Shown in pieces: positions 32,283 through 40,561 of a DNA stretch of 64,000 nucleotides (positions are counted from its first letter, which is position 1; each line of letters begins with the position of its first letter). The notes below the pieces were generated by a model, which was given only the letters and a program-made list of their open reading frames with translations, searched no databases and was not told the DNA's origin. Source of the stretch: Labrenzia sp. CE80. GTDB taxonomy: Bacteria; Pseudomonadota; Alphaproteobacteria; Rhizobiales; Stappiaceae. Location of the stretch: assembly GCF_009650605.1 (NCBI RefSeq), contig NZ_WAJT01000003.1, positions 186,001 through 250,000 of the forward strand. Reading direction: 5' to 3'. The position numbers and the translations under genes were made by a program.

Positions 32283-35200
32283 ATGAACGCGCGTCAGCGT
32301 ATTCTGCCGGTTCGGCGCAAATACAACCAATGGGTCAACAACCAGACCCTGGAGGATTACGCACTCCGCTTCACCGCGAAGAGCGCACGGCGTTTTTCCT
32401 CGCGCAGAATTTCCCAGACTGCAATCGGCGCGATTTCCTTTCTCGCCCTGGAGGCCATCGGCGGCGCCATCACGTTGTCCTACGGGACAGCCAACGCCTT
32501 CGTTGCAATCCTGCTCGGAAGCCTGGTGTTGCTCTTCGTCGGCATTCCGATTGCCAAATATGCGATCCGCCATGGCGTCGACATTGACCTTCTGACCCGC
32601 GGCGCCGGTTTCGGTTACATCGGATCAACGCTGACGTCGCTGATCTATGCCAGCTTCACGTTCATACTCTTTGCGATCGAAGCGTCGATCATGTCGAGTG
32701 CGCTGGAATACGCCTTCGGAGTGCCGCTCTGGATCGGCTACATCCTGAGCGCGGTGGCTGTCATCCCGCTGGTCACACATGGCATCACGCTGATTTCCAA
32801 GTTCCAGCTGATCACTCAACCGTTCTGGATCGTCCTCAACATTCTTCCGTTCTTCTTTATCGCCTATGCGGACTGGAGTGTTTTCGGAGAGTGGCTGGGA
32901 TTTTCCGGCCTGGATCCGCAGACCAACACGCCAATTCAATCGAGCGGCGGACTGGCTGACATCAACCTCATCAGCGTCGGAGCCGCCTCTGCGGTCATTC
33001 TCGCCCTTATGGCCCAGATCGGCGAACAGGTCGATTTCCTGCGCTTTGTTCCAGCCGGTGAAGTTGCCCGCAAACGGCATCGGTTTGCACTGTTTCTGGC
33101 TGGTCCCGGCTGGGTCATTCTGGGTGCGCCCAAAATGCTTGCAGGCTCTTTCCTTGCCGTGCTCGTGCTCTCGGCCGGGGTATCGCCAGAACATGCCGAT
33201 GAACCATCGCGCATGTTCGCGGTGGCTTTTGGCTACATGCTGCCGTCCGAACATATGGCCTTGCTGCTCATGGCCGCCTTTGTCGTCGTCTCGCAGCTCA
33301 AGATCAATGTGATGAACGCCTATGCGGGCTCACTCGCATGGTCGAACTTTTTCTCCCGCCTGACCCACAGCCATCCCGGCCGGGTCGTCTGGCTTGTCTT
33401 CAACGTCGGCATCGCCCTGCTCCTGATGGAACTGGGCATCTACAAGTTGCTGGAAGAAACTCTCGGTGTTTTCTCCATCATCGCGATGGCCTGGCTGAGC
33501 GCAATTTCCGCCGATCTCTTTGTCAACAAACCGCTTCGACTGTCCCCGCCCGGCATCGAGTTCAAACGCGCGCATCTCTACGATATCAATCCGGTCGGCA
33601 CCGGCGCAATGACGCTTGCTGCGACCCTGGGCATTCTCGCCTACTACGGCCATTTTGGCGACGAAGCCGCGGCCCTCTCGACCTTCCTCGCAATGGTCAT
33701 CGCCTTCATTGCCGCTCCCGCCATCGCGGTGGCCACCAAGGGCAAGTTCTATCTCGCCAGAAAGCCGCGCGCCCATTGGCAAGAAGAAAGCACCATCACC
33801 TGTTCGATCTGCGAGAACCCCTTCGAACCCGAAGACATGGCCTATTGTCCGGCTTATCAGGCGCCGATTTGCTCACTGTGCTGCTCGCTGGACGCCCGCT
33901 GTCATGACCTTTGCAAGCCCAAGGCCCGGATCAATCATCAGCTCGGTGTCGTTGCCGAGCATTTCCTGCCCGAAAAAACCCTGGCTCACCTCAGAACGCG
34001 CCTTGGTCGGTATGGTCTGACGGCCAGCTTTTCCATTGCCGCCATCGGCTTCGTCCTCTGGGTGATCTACAATCAGGCGGCCGAACGCTTTCCAGACGCC
34101 TCCGTCATCATCGGTCAGACCGTAACGTTGATCTTCTTCGTCTTTGCCGTGGCTGCGGGGATTGCCTCCTGGTTTCTGGTTCTTGCCCACGACACCAGGC
34201 ACGTGGCAGAGGAAGAATCCCAACGCCAGAACGCATTGCTGCAAAAGGAAATCAACGCCCACGGCAAGACCGACGCCGCCCTACAGAAAGCCAAGGAAAA
34301 TGCAGAAGCGGCCAATATGGCCAAAAGCCGCTATGTCGTCGGCCTTTCCCATGAGCTCAGAACGCCACTGAATGCGGTCCTTGGCTATGCTCAGGTCCTT
34401 GAACGCGACGACACCATTCCCGAAGCGCGCAAGTCCAACATCAACACCATCCGTCGTAGCGCCGAACACCTGTCGGGATTGATTGACGGGCTGCTCGACA
34501 TCTCGCGCATCGAGGCGGGGCGGCTGCAGGTCTATTCGAACGAAATCAACATTCACGATTTCCTCGACCAGATCGTCGACATGTTCAAGATGCAGGCCAG
34601 TGCGAAGGGGCTTGGTTTCAGTCATGAGCGTGCCGACAATCTCCCTGTTTATGTGCGCACGGATGAAAAGCGTCTTCGGCAGATCCTGGTCAACTTGCTC
34701 TCCAACGCCATCAAATTCACCGATGAGGGCTCTGTCAGCCTCAAGGTCGGCTACCGCTCCCAGGTCGCCAGCTTCACAGTGACGGACACCGGCCCCGGCA
34801 TAGATCTCTCCGAGCAGGGCAAGATCTTCGAACCCTTCGGGCGCAGCCAGGAGGTGGAAGCAAGAAGAACCCCGGGTCTTGGCCTTGGTCTGACAATCAC
34901 CAAACTCTTGGCAGAGACCCTTGGCGGTGCTGTCGCCCTTTCCAGCGATCCCGGCAAGGGTTCTTCCTTTGAGGTCCGGCTGATGTTGGCTGCCGTTGCC
35001 AACCCACCGAAGTCCATTCCCGCAGAAAGGCAAATCCGCGGGTACGAAGGTCGTCGCCGATCAATTGCCGTCATTGACGACAATCCGGACCACCGCACGC
35101 TGCTGGCCGAAATCCTGGTCCCACTGGGCTTTGACATCCTGGAAGCGGAAGACGGCGCCACTTGTTTGGAGATGATGAAAGACCATTGCCCAGACCTTTT

Positions 35201-35675
35201 CCTGATCGACATCCTGATGCCGGGCATGAACGGCTGGGAGCTCGTTGCAAGTCTGCGCGAAAGAGGTGTCAGCACACCGATCATCATGCTGTCGGCCAAC
35301 ATCGGAGACGGATCTCTCAGAGCGGACGGCAAGGATCTTCACGACGACACCCTGGCCAAGCCGTTTGATCTGCGCCAGTTGCTCGACAAGATGCAGCGGC
35401 ACCTCGCCCTGCAATGGCTGGAGAGCGAAGCGCCACAGGCACCGTCAGCACCGGAACCTGCAGGCGACCCAGGCAGGGGCCCGGGCGCAAGTCATGTCCG
35501 TGAGCTGATAAGTCTGGGTGAAATCGGCTACATCCATGGTATTGAAGCCAAACTGACCGAATTGGCGGAAGATCCGGACAACGGCGCTATAGTCGCCGTC
35601 CTGCGCGGACACTTGAAGGTCTTCGATTTCGACGGCTACACCAAGGTTCTGGAGAAGTTGGACAAGAATGACTGA
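32283..35675 (+). CDS. NCS1-permease-like hybrid sensor histidine kinase
   Basis: A 1130-residue fusion. Residues 1-495 are a nucleobase:cation symporter-1 (CodB/hydantoin permease) domain with about 12 membrane helices and the family segments LEDYALRF and DLLTRGAGFGYIGSTLTSL. Residues 507-544 hold eight cysteines (507, 510, 522, 530, 533, 534, 540, 544). Two membrane helices (about 579-598 and 612-634) and a coiled coil lead to the HisKA domain with phospho-acceptor His690 (HELRTPLN), HATPase (NAIKF near 806; GLGLGL) and a receiver with Asp976, then a helical tail. Divergent from urtABCDE and coupled by 8 bases to the response regulator gene. Probably a membrane sensor of urea or a related nitrogen compound (inference). 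Confidence 0.9.
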   Translation: MNARQRILPVRRKYNQWVNNQTLEDYALRFTAKSARRFSSRRISQTAIGAISFLALEAIGGAITLSYGTANAFVAILLGSLVLLFVGIPIAKYAIRHGVDIDLLTRGAGFGYIGSTLTSLIYASFTFILFAIEASIMSSALEYAFGVPLWIGYILSAVAVIPLVTHGITLISKFQLITQPFWIVLNILPFFFIAYADWSVFGEWLGFSGLDPQTNTPIQSSGGLADINLISVGAASAVILALMAQIGEQVDFLRFVPAGEVARKRHRFALFLAGPGWVILGAPKMLAGSFLAVLVLSAGVSPEHADEPSRMFAVAFGYMLPSEHMALLLMAAFVVVSQLKINVMNAYAGSLAWSNFFSRLTHSHPGRVVWLVFNVGIALLLMELGIYKLLEETLGVFSIIAMAWLSAISADLFVNKPLRLSPPGIEFKRAHLYDINPVGTGAMTLAATLGILAYYGHFGDEAAALSTFLAMVIAFIAAPAIAVATKGKFYLARKPRAHWQEESTITCSICENPFEPEDMAYCPAYQAPICSLCCSLDARCHDLCKPKARINHQLGVVAEHFLPEKTLAHLRTRLGRYGLTASFSIAAIGFVLWVIYNQAAERFPDASVIIGQTVTLIFFVFAVAAGIASWFLVLAHDTRHVAEEESQRQNALLQKEINAHGKTDAALQKAKENAEAANMAKSRYVVGLSHELRTPLNAVLGYAQVLERDDTIPEARKSNINTIRRSAEHLSGLIDGLLDISRIEAGRLQVYSNEINIHDFLDQIVDMFKMQASAKGLGFSHERADNLPVYVRTDEKRLRQILVNLLSNAIKFTDEGSVSLKVGYRSQVASFTVTDTGPGIDLSEQGKIFEPFGRSQEVEARRTPGLGLGLTITKLLAETLGGAVALSSDPGKGSSFEVRLMLAAVANPPKSIPAERQIRGYEGRRRSIAVIDDNPDHRTLLAEILVPLGFDILEAEDGATCLEMMKDHCPDLFLIDILMPGMNGWELVASLRERGVSTPIIMLSANIGDGSLRADGKDLHDDTLAKPFDLRQLLDKMQRHLALQWLESEAPQAPSAPEPAGDPGRGPGASHVRELISLGEIGYIHGIEAKLTELAEDPDNGAIVAVLRGHLKVFDFDGYTKVLEKLDKND

Positions 35676-36585
35676 AGCGCAGCGCGATATTGTTCTGGCC
35701 GTCGACGACTCTCCGGAGACACTCGGCTTTCTGACCACCGCCCTTGAAACCGCCGGTATCACGGTGCTCGTCGCCACCAGCGGAGCCGCCGCCCTTTCTG
35801 TCGCCGACAGAGTGACCCCCGACATCATTTTGATGGACGCCATCATGCCCGGTCTCTCGGGCTTTGAAACCTGCCAGCAGATCAAGTCCAAACCACATTT
35901 GCAGCATGTACCGGTTATTTTCATGACCGGATTGAGCGAAACCGAGCATGTGGTCAATGCTCTTGATTCTGGCGGGGTCGACTTTCTCACCAAGCCGATC
36001 AACATCGATGAGTTGCAGGCAAGGATCCGGGTTCATCTGGCCAATGCCCGGTCTGTCCAAAGCGCCCGTATTGCGCTTGATGCGGCAGGGCGGCACCTCA
36101 TCGCCATTGCACGCGATGGCACAATCCGCTGGTCGACGCCGCAAACGCACCAGGTCCTCAGCACGACCGGCAACGGTGACAAGCTTCTGCAGGACATTGG
36201 CGCCGAGCTTGGCAGCTGGCTCGCCGCCGACGCCGGAAAACCATCGGGACAGTCAGATCCCTTTGAGCTTTCGCCCGGCAACGACTTGACCCTTCAAATG
36301 CAATATCTCGGTGCAATCGGCGCTGACGAGTTCCTGTTTCGGATGACGACCAGCGATCACCCCAACCAGGACGAGGTTTTGCGCCAGCACTTCGGTCTCA
36401 CCGCCCGCGAGGCGGATGTTCTCTTGTGGATCGCAAAGGGCAAGGCGAACCGGGACATCGGCGAGATTCTGGGCCTAAGTCCACGCACCGTGAACAAGCA
36501 TCTTGAACAGATCTATCAAAAGCTTGGTGTCGAAAACCGTGCATCAGCCGCCGTGCGTGCCGCACATGTGCTGCACGAGCTCTAA
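35668..36585 (+). CDS. Receiver-LuxR response regulator
   Basis: A 305-residue transcription factor. The receiver domain (about 6-122) has the acidic pair Asp13/Asp14, phospho-acceptor Asp57 (ILMDAIMPG) and a conserved KP pair in TKPIN. A middle region of about 110 residues with no recognised fold leads to a C-terminal LuxR/NarL helix-turn-helix (about 238-300; LTAREADVLLWIAKGKANRD, then SPRTVNKHLEQIYQKLGV). It overlaps the sensor gene by 8 bases and is its evident partner. It is the best candidate to bind the palindrome at 32084. Confidence 0.92.
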   Translation: MTEAQRDIVLAVDDSPETLGFLTTALETAGITVLVATSGAAALSVADRVTPDIILMDAIMPGLSGFETCQQIKSKPHLQHVPVIFMTGLSETEHVVNALDSGGVDFLTKPINIDELQARIRVHLANARSVQSARIALDAAGRHLIAIARDGTIRWSTPQTHQVLSTTGNGDKLLQDIGAELGSWLAADAGKPSGQSDPFELSPGNDLTLQMQYLGAIGADEFLFRMTTSDHPNQDEVLRQHFGLTAREADVLLWIAKGKANRDIGEILGLSPRTVNKHLEQIYQKLGVENRASAAVRAAHVLHEL

Positions 36586-36611
36586 ATCGGCCAATTCATG
36601 CCGATTTTCGG

Positions 36612-36640
36612 TTGCATGAAGACAAGAGTCCCCCTATAAG
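36612..36640 (+). promoter_or_regulatory. Promoter of rpmI-rplT
   Basis: TTGCAT (36612-36617), a 17-base spacer and TATAAG (36635-36640). The transcript would have a leader of about 170 bases with local hairpins before rpmI. It is one of the best sigma-70-type matches in the window. Confidence 0.75.
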
Positions 36641-36816
36641 CCCCCGATCCAGAGTCGTCCGGCTCTTCGGGAGCAGTATTTCTATGCCTCCATCTCCGGT
36701 TTTCCGAAGGTGAAAGCAGGATCGCTCCTGATACACCAGGGCATGCCGTGGCGACCTCTCGATGCACCAACAAGAATGCGGTGGGTCTACCCTCCGCGCC
36801 AATGAAAGGATGCAAA

Positions 36817-37014
36817 ATGCCCAAGCTGAAGACGAAGTCTGGAGCCAAGAAGCGCTTCAAGCTGACCGCAAGCGGCAAAGTGAAAACAGCCCAGGCCGGT
36901 AAGCGTCATGGCATGATCAAGCGCACGACCAAGTTCATCCGCAACGCCCGTGGCACCACCACGCTGGCACCGCAGGATGCGAAGATCGTGAAGCAGTTCC
37001 TGCCGTACGCCTGA
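36817..37014 (+). CDS. rpmI: 50S ribosomal protein L35
   Basis: A 65-residue, highly basic ribosomal protein of the large subunit. The sequence from MPKLKTKSGAKKRFKLT to the FLPYA end is the full bacterial L35 pattern. The frame is open further upstream, but the ATG at 36817 after AAAGGATGCAAA gives the conserved start. rplT follows by 32 bases in one transcript; infC is not next to it here. Confidence 0.97.
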   Translation: MPKLKTKSGAKKRFKLTASGKVKTAQAGKRHGMIKRTTKFIRNARGTTTLAPQDAKIVKQFLPYA

Positions 37015-37046
37015 GCCCAAGCACCTATCCTTAAAGGAGTTATCAC

Positions 37047-37406
37047 ATGTCGCGCGTAAAAAGGGGCGTAACTGCCCATGCACGTCACAAGAAGGTTCTG
37101 AAGGCTGCCAAAGGCTACTACGGCCGCCGCAAGAGCACCATTCGCGTCGCAAAGCAGGCGGTCGAAAAGGCCGGCCAGTACGCTTATCGCGACCGGAAAG
37201 CCAAGAAGCGCAATTTCCGTTCGCTCTGGATCCAGCGTATCAACGCTGCGGTTCGTGAACAGGGCCTCACATACGGCCGCTTCATCGACGGCCTGAACAA
37301 GGCTGGCGTCGAAGTTGACCGTAAGGTTCTGTCCGACCTTGCCATTCATCAGCCGGATGCCTTCAAGGCTCTGGTAGAGAAGGCTCAGGGCGCTCTGACA
37401 GCCTGA
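37047..37406 (+). CDS. rplT: 50S ribosomal protein L20
   Basis: A 119-residue early-assembly protein of the large subunit that binds 23S rRNA. The start SRVKRGVTAHARHKKVLKAA and the middle NFRSLWIQRINAA are the L20 signature. In other bacteria L20 represses its own operon through the mRNA leader. AAAGGAG lies before the ATG. The transcript ends at the terminator at 37453. Confidence 0.97.
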   Translation: MSRVKRGVTAHARHKKVLKAAKGYYGRRKSTIRVAKQAVEKAGQYAYRDRKAKKRNFRSLWIQRINAAVREQGLTYGRFIDGLNKAGVEVDRKVLSDLAIHQPDAFKALVEKAQGALTA

Positions 37407-37452
37407 TCCGGACAAAAAGATCCGAACTGGCGTCGAGCCAGTTCAAAACGAC

Positions 37453-37486
37453 AAAAGGCGCGATCCTCAAGGACCGCGCCTTTTTT
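37453..37486 (+). terminator. Rho-independent terminator of rpmI-rplT
   Basis: GGCGCG and CGCGCC arms with an inner TCC/GGA pair and a TCAA loop (37457-37480), followed by six T. It lies just before the end of the convergent SDR gene. Confidence 0.92.
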
Positions 37487-37490
37487 GTTT

Positions 37491-38468
37491 CTACCGATCG
37501 CACTGTCGGTCAGGCAGGCAGCCAAGTCCTTCAAGTGTGTCGCGAAGGGCCTGCGGGAGCGGCGTATGCGGCTCGGAGCCGAGCCTCGCAACCAGCTTGG
37601 TATTGTCGAGACACAGTCCGTTCTTCCAGAAGACGGAAATCTCAGAGACCTCTCGAAAAAACGGCACGACTGGTGAGAGCGCCTTGATCGCCCACCAGGG
37701 TAAGGAGCCAATCGGCAGATTTGTTTGGCCCGTGACAGTCCGGATCTCTTCAGCTATCCAGACGCCGCGCTCAAACCAGTGGCCTCGAAAGTGATAGCAG
37801 TCGAACGAGGCCAGCTCACCCTCCATAGCCACAAGCTGCGCGATGGCCTCGGCGAAGTCAGGCAAATAGGCCCAAGCATGCCCAGCACTTGCACGCCCAG
37901 GATAGGTCAATTTCCGCAAGGGTTTGCCTGGCTTGACCATCACCTGTGAAAACCAAGAGCTTTTGGTCTCAGCCCCAAAGAAATCCCCGGCCCGAACAAT
38001 CAGGACTTTCACACCATCCTTTTCGCTGGCCTTGCGCAAACGCTCTTCCAGCTCGACACGGATTGCGCCCTTGCGCGTTGTCGGTTTTTGAGGGGACATC
38101 TCGCTCAACAGGGGGCCGTCGCCGACACCATAATTGTAGATGGTGCCAGGGAGCACGATCCGCGCACCGCTAGCCCTTGCGGCCGCGAGAGTGCTCTCAA
38201 GCATCGGCAGGACCAGCTTGGGCCAGTTCTTGTAGCCAGGTGGATTAACGCCGTGAAAAATCAGAGAGGCGCCTTCCGCCGCCGCCACAACCGTTTTGCT
38301 ATCGAGCGCATCGCCCTTGATCCAGGTCGCTTGCGGCAACTGCGATCGCACATCTTCCGGGTGACGATGCAGCGCTCGAATCTGCCACCCACTTGCCAAT
38401 AGGGCCCGTGCGACCGCCAAGCCGGATCCACCGGTCGCTCCAAGTATCAACGCCGTCTTGTCTGTCAT
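37491..38468 (-). CDS. NAD(P)-dependent epimerase/reductase, SDR superfamily
   Basis: A 325-residue extended or atypical SDR with an N-terminal Rossmann motif GATGGSGLAVARAL (about 9-22) and later a TIYNYG segment holding the tyrosine of the NmrA/epimerase type. The start at 38468 follows GGAGACTGAC. The frame continues upstream to 38582, into the LysR gene region, and is not used. It is divergent from a LysR gene, which is the usual arrangement for a regulator and its target. Substrate unknown. Confidence 0.86.
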   Translation of the reverse strand: MTDKTALILGATGGSGLAVARALLASGWQIRALHRHPEDVRSQLPQATWIKGDALDSKTVVAAAEGASLIFHGVNPPGYKNWPKLVLPMLESTLAAARASGARIVLPGTIYNYGVGDGPLLSEMSPQKPTTRKGAIRVELEERLRKASEKDGVKVLIVRAGDFFGAETKSSWFSQVMVKPGKPLRKLTYPGRASAGHAWAYLPDFAEAIAQLVAMEGELASFDCYHFRGHWFERGVWIAEEIRTVTGQTNLPIGSLPWWAIKALSPVVPFFREVSEISVFWKNGLCLDNTKLVARLGSEPHTPLPQALRDTLEGLGCLPDRQCDR

Positions 38469-38533
38469 GTCAGTCTCCATCAATTCATCTGAGCGGGAAA
38501 CTGACAGATCTCGAGATAAAATAAATTGTCGTA

Positions 38534-39478
38534 ATGCGTATCTCTGATATAGAAAATTATATGAACGAGTCACACGCTGCATGGGACCTCTACCGCTCTT
38601 TTCTGGCTATCCTGCGCGAGGGCAGTCTGTCAGCAGCCGCCCGATCCCTGAAACTCACTCAGCCAACGATTTCCCGTCATCTTGACCAGCTCGAAGCCAG
38701 TCTCGGCACCGGACGGCTTTTTACAAGAGCTCCCCAAGGCCTGACCCCGACCGATGCCGCCCTTCGACTTGCCCCCCATGCCGAGGCCATGGAGTCAGCA
38801 GCCGCAGCACTCCAGCGCAGCGCAGCCGGTGATCCGTCTGCGATGACCGGCGTCATCAGGATCGCGGCAAGCGATGTTATTGGCGCCGAGGTCTTACCCG
38901 GGTTCCTCGGGGAAATCCGAGCCCGGCATCCGGGTCTGGTTTTTGAAATCAGCCTGTCCAATCAGATGACGGACCTTCTTCGTCGGGAAGCGGATATTGC
39001 CATTCGCATGACCCGCCCAAACCAGAAAGCGCTGGTCGCAAGACGATGTCCGGATATCAGGCTTGGGCTTTTTGCACATCCCGAATACCTTGAACATCAC
39101 GGCTCACCGAGCACGACCGATGAGCTTGAAAACCACGCCATCATCGGCTTCGATAGGGACCCAAGTGCCGAGCGCTTGCTCAAGCAGTTCGGCTTTTCCT
39201 TGGATCCTTCGAATTTCGCCTACAGGATCGATAACCAGATCGCTCAACTCTCCGCTATTCGACAAGGCTGTGGCATCGGGTTTTGTCAGATTGAACTCGC
39301 AACACGCGCGCCGAAGCTGACCCGCGTGTTGAAAGATGACGTCGAAATCCCGCTGGAGAGCTGGGTCACCATGCACGAAGACCTCAAGGGCGATCAACGC
39401 ATGCGCCTTGTCTTCGATCATCTCCATGCCGCCATGACCTCATATGCGAGAAGTGATGCCGGAGCTGAGGTGGCATAA
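38534..39478 (+). CDS. LysR-family transcriptional regulator
   Basis: A 314-residue regulator with an N-terminal winged helix (about 15-75; GSLSAAARSLKLTQPTISRH) and a C-terminal effector-binding domain. ATG codons at 38534 and 38561 are both possible; neither has a clear ribosome site, and the second would remove nine residues. It probably controls the divergent SDR gene, since the 65- to 92-base gap must hold both promoters. The gap is very AT-rich. Confidence 0.9.
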   Translation: MRISDIENYMNESHAAWDLYRSFLAILREGSLSAAARSLKLTQPTISRHLDQLEASLGTGRLFTRAPQGLTPTDAALRLAPHAEAMESAAAALQRSAAGDPSAMTGVIRIAASDVIGAEVLPGFLGEIRARHPGLVFEISLSNQMTDLLRREADIAIRMTRPNQKALVARRCPDIRLGLFAHPEYLEHHGSPSTTDELENHAIIGFDRDPSAERLLKQFGFSLDPSNFAYRIDNQIAQLSAIRQGCGIGFCQIELATRAPKLTRVLKDDVEIPLESWVTMHEDLKGDQRMRLVFDHLHAAMTSYARSDAGAEVA

Positions 39479-39506
39479 ATACACCAACTTGGCCTGAATG
39501 CTGCCT

Positions 39507-39935
39507 TCAACGAGCCAAACCGACGAAGATGACTTCCATGGAACCTGAGTAGGCGTTCATGGCAACCCGGTAGAGCTTGGCGTCACGCTGAGCCGAATAG
39601 TGATATTCGTTACCCTGACAGTCATAGGCCACAATCGGGCGGTATCCTCCTCGGCGAAGGTTTTCATAGCCATCGCGGCAATGCTTCCGCTTTACGGGAA
39701 CAACCTCGTTCGAACGCTTGGTCCGGTGATCCCGCACTTTTTTCTCGACCGGAGCTTTCGTCCGATGATCGCGCACGACAACCCTGGTCTCCTGTCGGTG
39801 GTCACGCACTGACGTCTGCGTCTCAACACGATAGTCGCGAACGCTTCCGTTCGCATTGTCTGCCATCGCCGGAACGGTGACGGACAACCCGGTAAGGATA
39901 ACGACGGCGGCTGCAATAGCTGATTTCTGGAACAT
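39507..39935 (-). CDS. Exported protein with RDHR repeats
   Basis: A 142-residue protein with a signal peptide (residues 1-24, cleavage near AMA-DN). The N-terminal half of the mature protein carries four copies of a V-R-D-(H/Y)-R unit spaced by 8-12 residues (around residues 31, 42, 53 and 65), each followed by charged residues. The C-terminal half has two cysteines (KHCRDG, YDCQGN) that may pair and a YRPIVAYDCQGNEYHY pattern. I do not know the family. The start is set by the signal peptide and AAGGGTAAGATC upstream. Confidence 0.75.
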   Translation of the reverse strand: MFQKSAIAAAVVILTGLSVTVPAMADNANGSVRDYRVETQTSVRDHRQETRVVVRDHRTKAPVEKKVRDHRTKRSNEVVPVKRKHCRDGYENLRRGGYRPIVAYDCQGNEYHYSAQRDAKLYRVAMNAYSGSMEVIFVGLAR

Positions 39936-40076
39936 GATCTTACCCTTTGCGCTTCGTCTCTGTTTCGATGACCTGACTATGCCCAGGGCCCACTGAACGA
40001 GCTTTGAAGCTGCCATTCATGTTCGGTTCATAAGATCAGAAGGCGCCGCCAGATTGCTCGGATTGCGCCCATCGCG

Positions 40077-40084
40077 TTAACCAT
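40077..40084 (+). promoter_or_regulatory. CtrA-like half-site
   Basis: TTAACCAT matches the half-site wording known from Caulobacter CtrA targets. A second GTTAAC-type sequence in inverted orientation lies at 40119-40125, and a GANTC methylation site (GACTC) lies at 40111-40115. All are in the 277-base gap between the RDHR-repeat gene and the next plus-strand gene. Short motifs occur by chance, so this is tentative. Confidence 0.3.
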
Positions 40085-40166
40085 TTCAGACGAGACACGT
40101 GGTTTTCCGCGACTCAAAGGTTAACAAACGCTAGAGTTTGGCATGAGCATTGCGACGTTCCAGTCA

Positions 40167-40185
40167 GGTACGAGGTCCTCGTACC
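40167..40185. repeat. Near-perfect palindrome upstream of the 110-residue gene
   Basis: GGTACGAGG (40167-40175) and CCTCGTACC (40177-40185) are separated by one base. It ends 27 bases before the proposed GTG start, so it could be an operator or a hairpin in the 5' leader. Confidence 0.55.
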
Positions 40186-40212
40186 GTTGTGGGACAAGGT
40201 GAGGCAATCCAC

Positions 40213-40545
40213 GTGCGTATTGAACCGGTCAAAGCCCTCGGGCGTTCCAATATGAAGCGCAAGCGCCGGTATCGGGACGAGCCAGAGCAGCCGCGCGAAA
40301 AGAGCGCGTTCCAGCTTCAACTGGTTCCGCAGGAAGCGCGGGTTGAGGAAGATCACGACCGTTTCGTTGCCCGCTATCGCCCGAATGCCACGTTCCTAGC
40401 GCATCTCATCGCCACGCGCGATGGCGACCCCCAGACCCGGTACAAGCGTCAAACCGAGCCGGAGATTGGCACAAGCCGCTACCGCGAGACGGCAGCCAGC
40501 CCCCGCAAACGTGAAGCCGGCCACCTCATTGCCATCGAGTATTGA
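40213..40545 (+). CDS. Conserved-looking small basic protein of unknown function
   Basis: A 110-residue protein, basic at both ends, with FVARYRPNATFLAHLIATRDG in the middle, a pattern I have seen in unnamed Rhizobiales proteins. No signal peptide or membrane helix. The frame opens at 40150, but GGTGAGG lies 8-10 bases before a GTG at 40213, which I take as the start; an ATG at 40252 is another option. It is convergent with the HD-domain gene. Confidence 0.6.
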   Translation: MRIEPVKALGRSNMKRKRRYRDEPEQPREKSAFQLQLVPQEARVEEDHDRFVARYRPNATFLAHLIATRDGDPQTRYKRQTEPEIGTSRYRETAASPRKREAGHLIAIEY

Positions 40546-40561
40546 ACATCTTTGGCTGGCG

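Noticed and set aside
39700..39860. Repeated short DNA units resembling a CRISPR-like array
   Set aside because: The repeats are in frame, encode V-R-D-(H/Y)-R units in an exported protein, vary in sequence and are too short and closely spaced for CRISPR.
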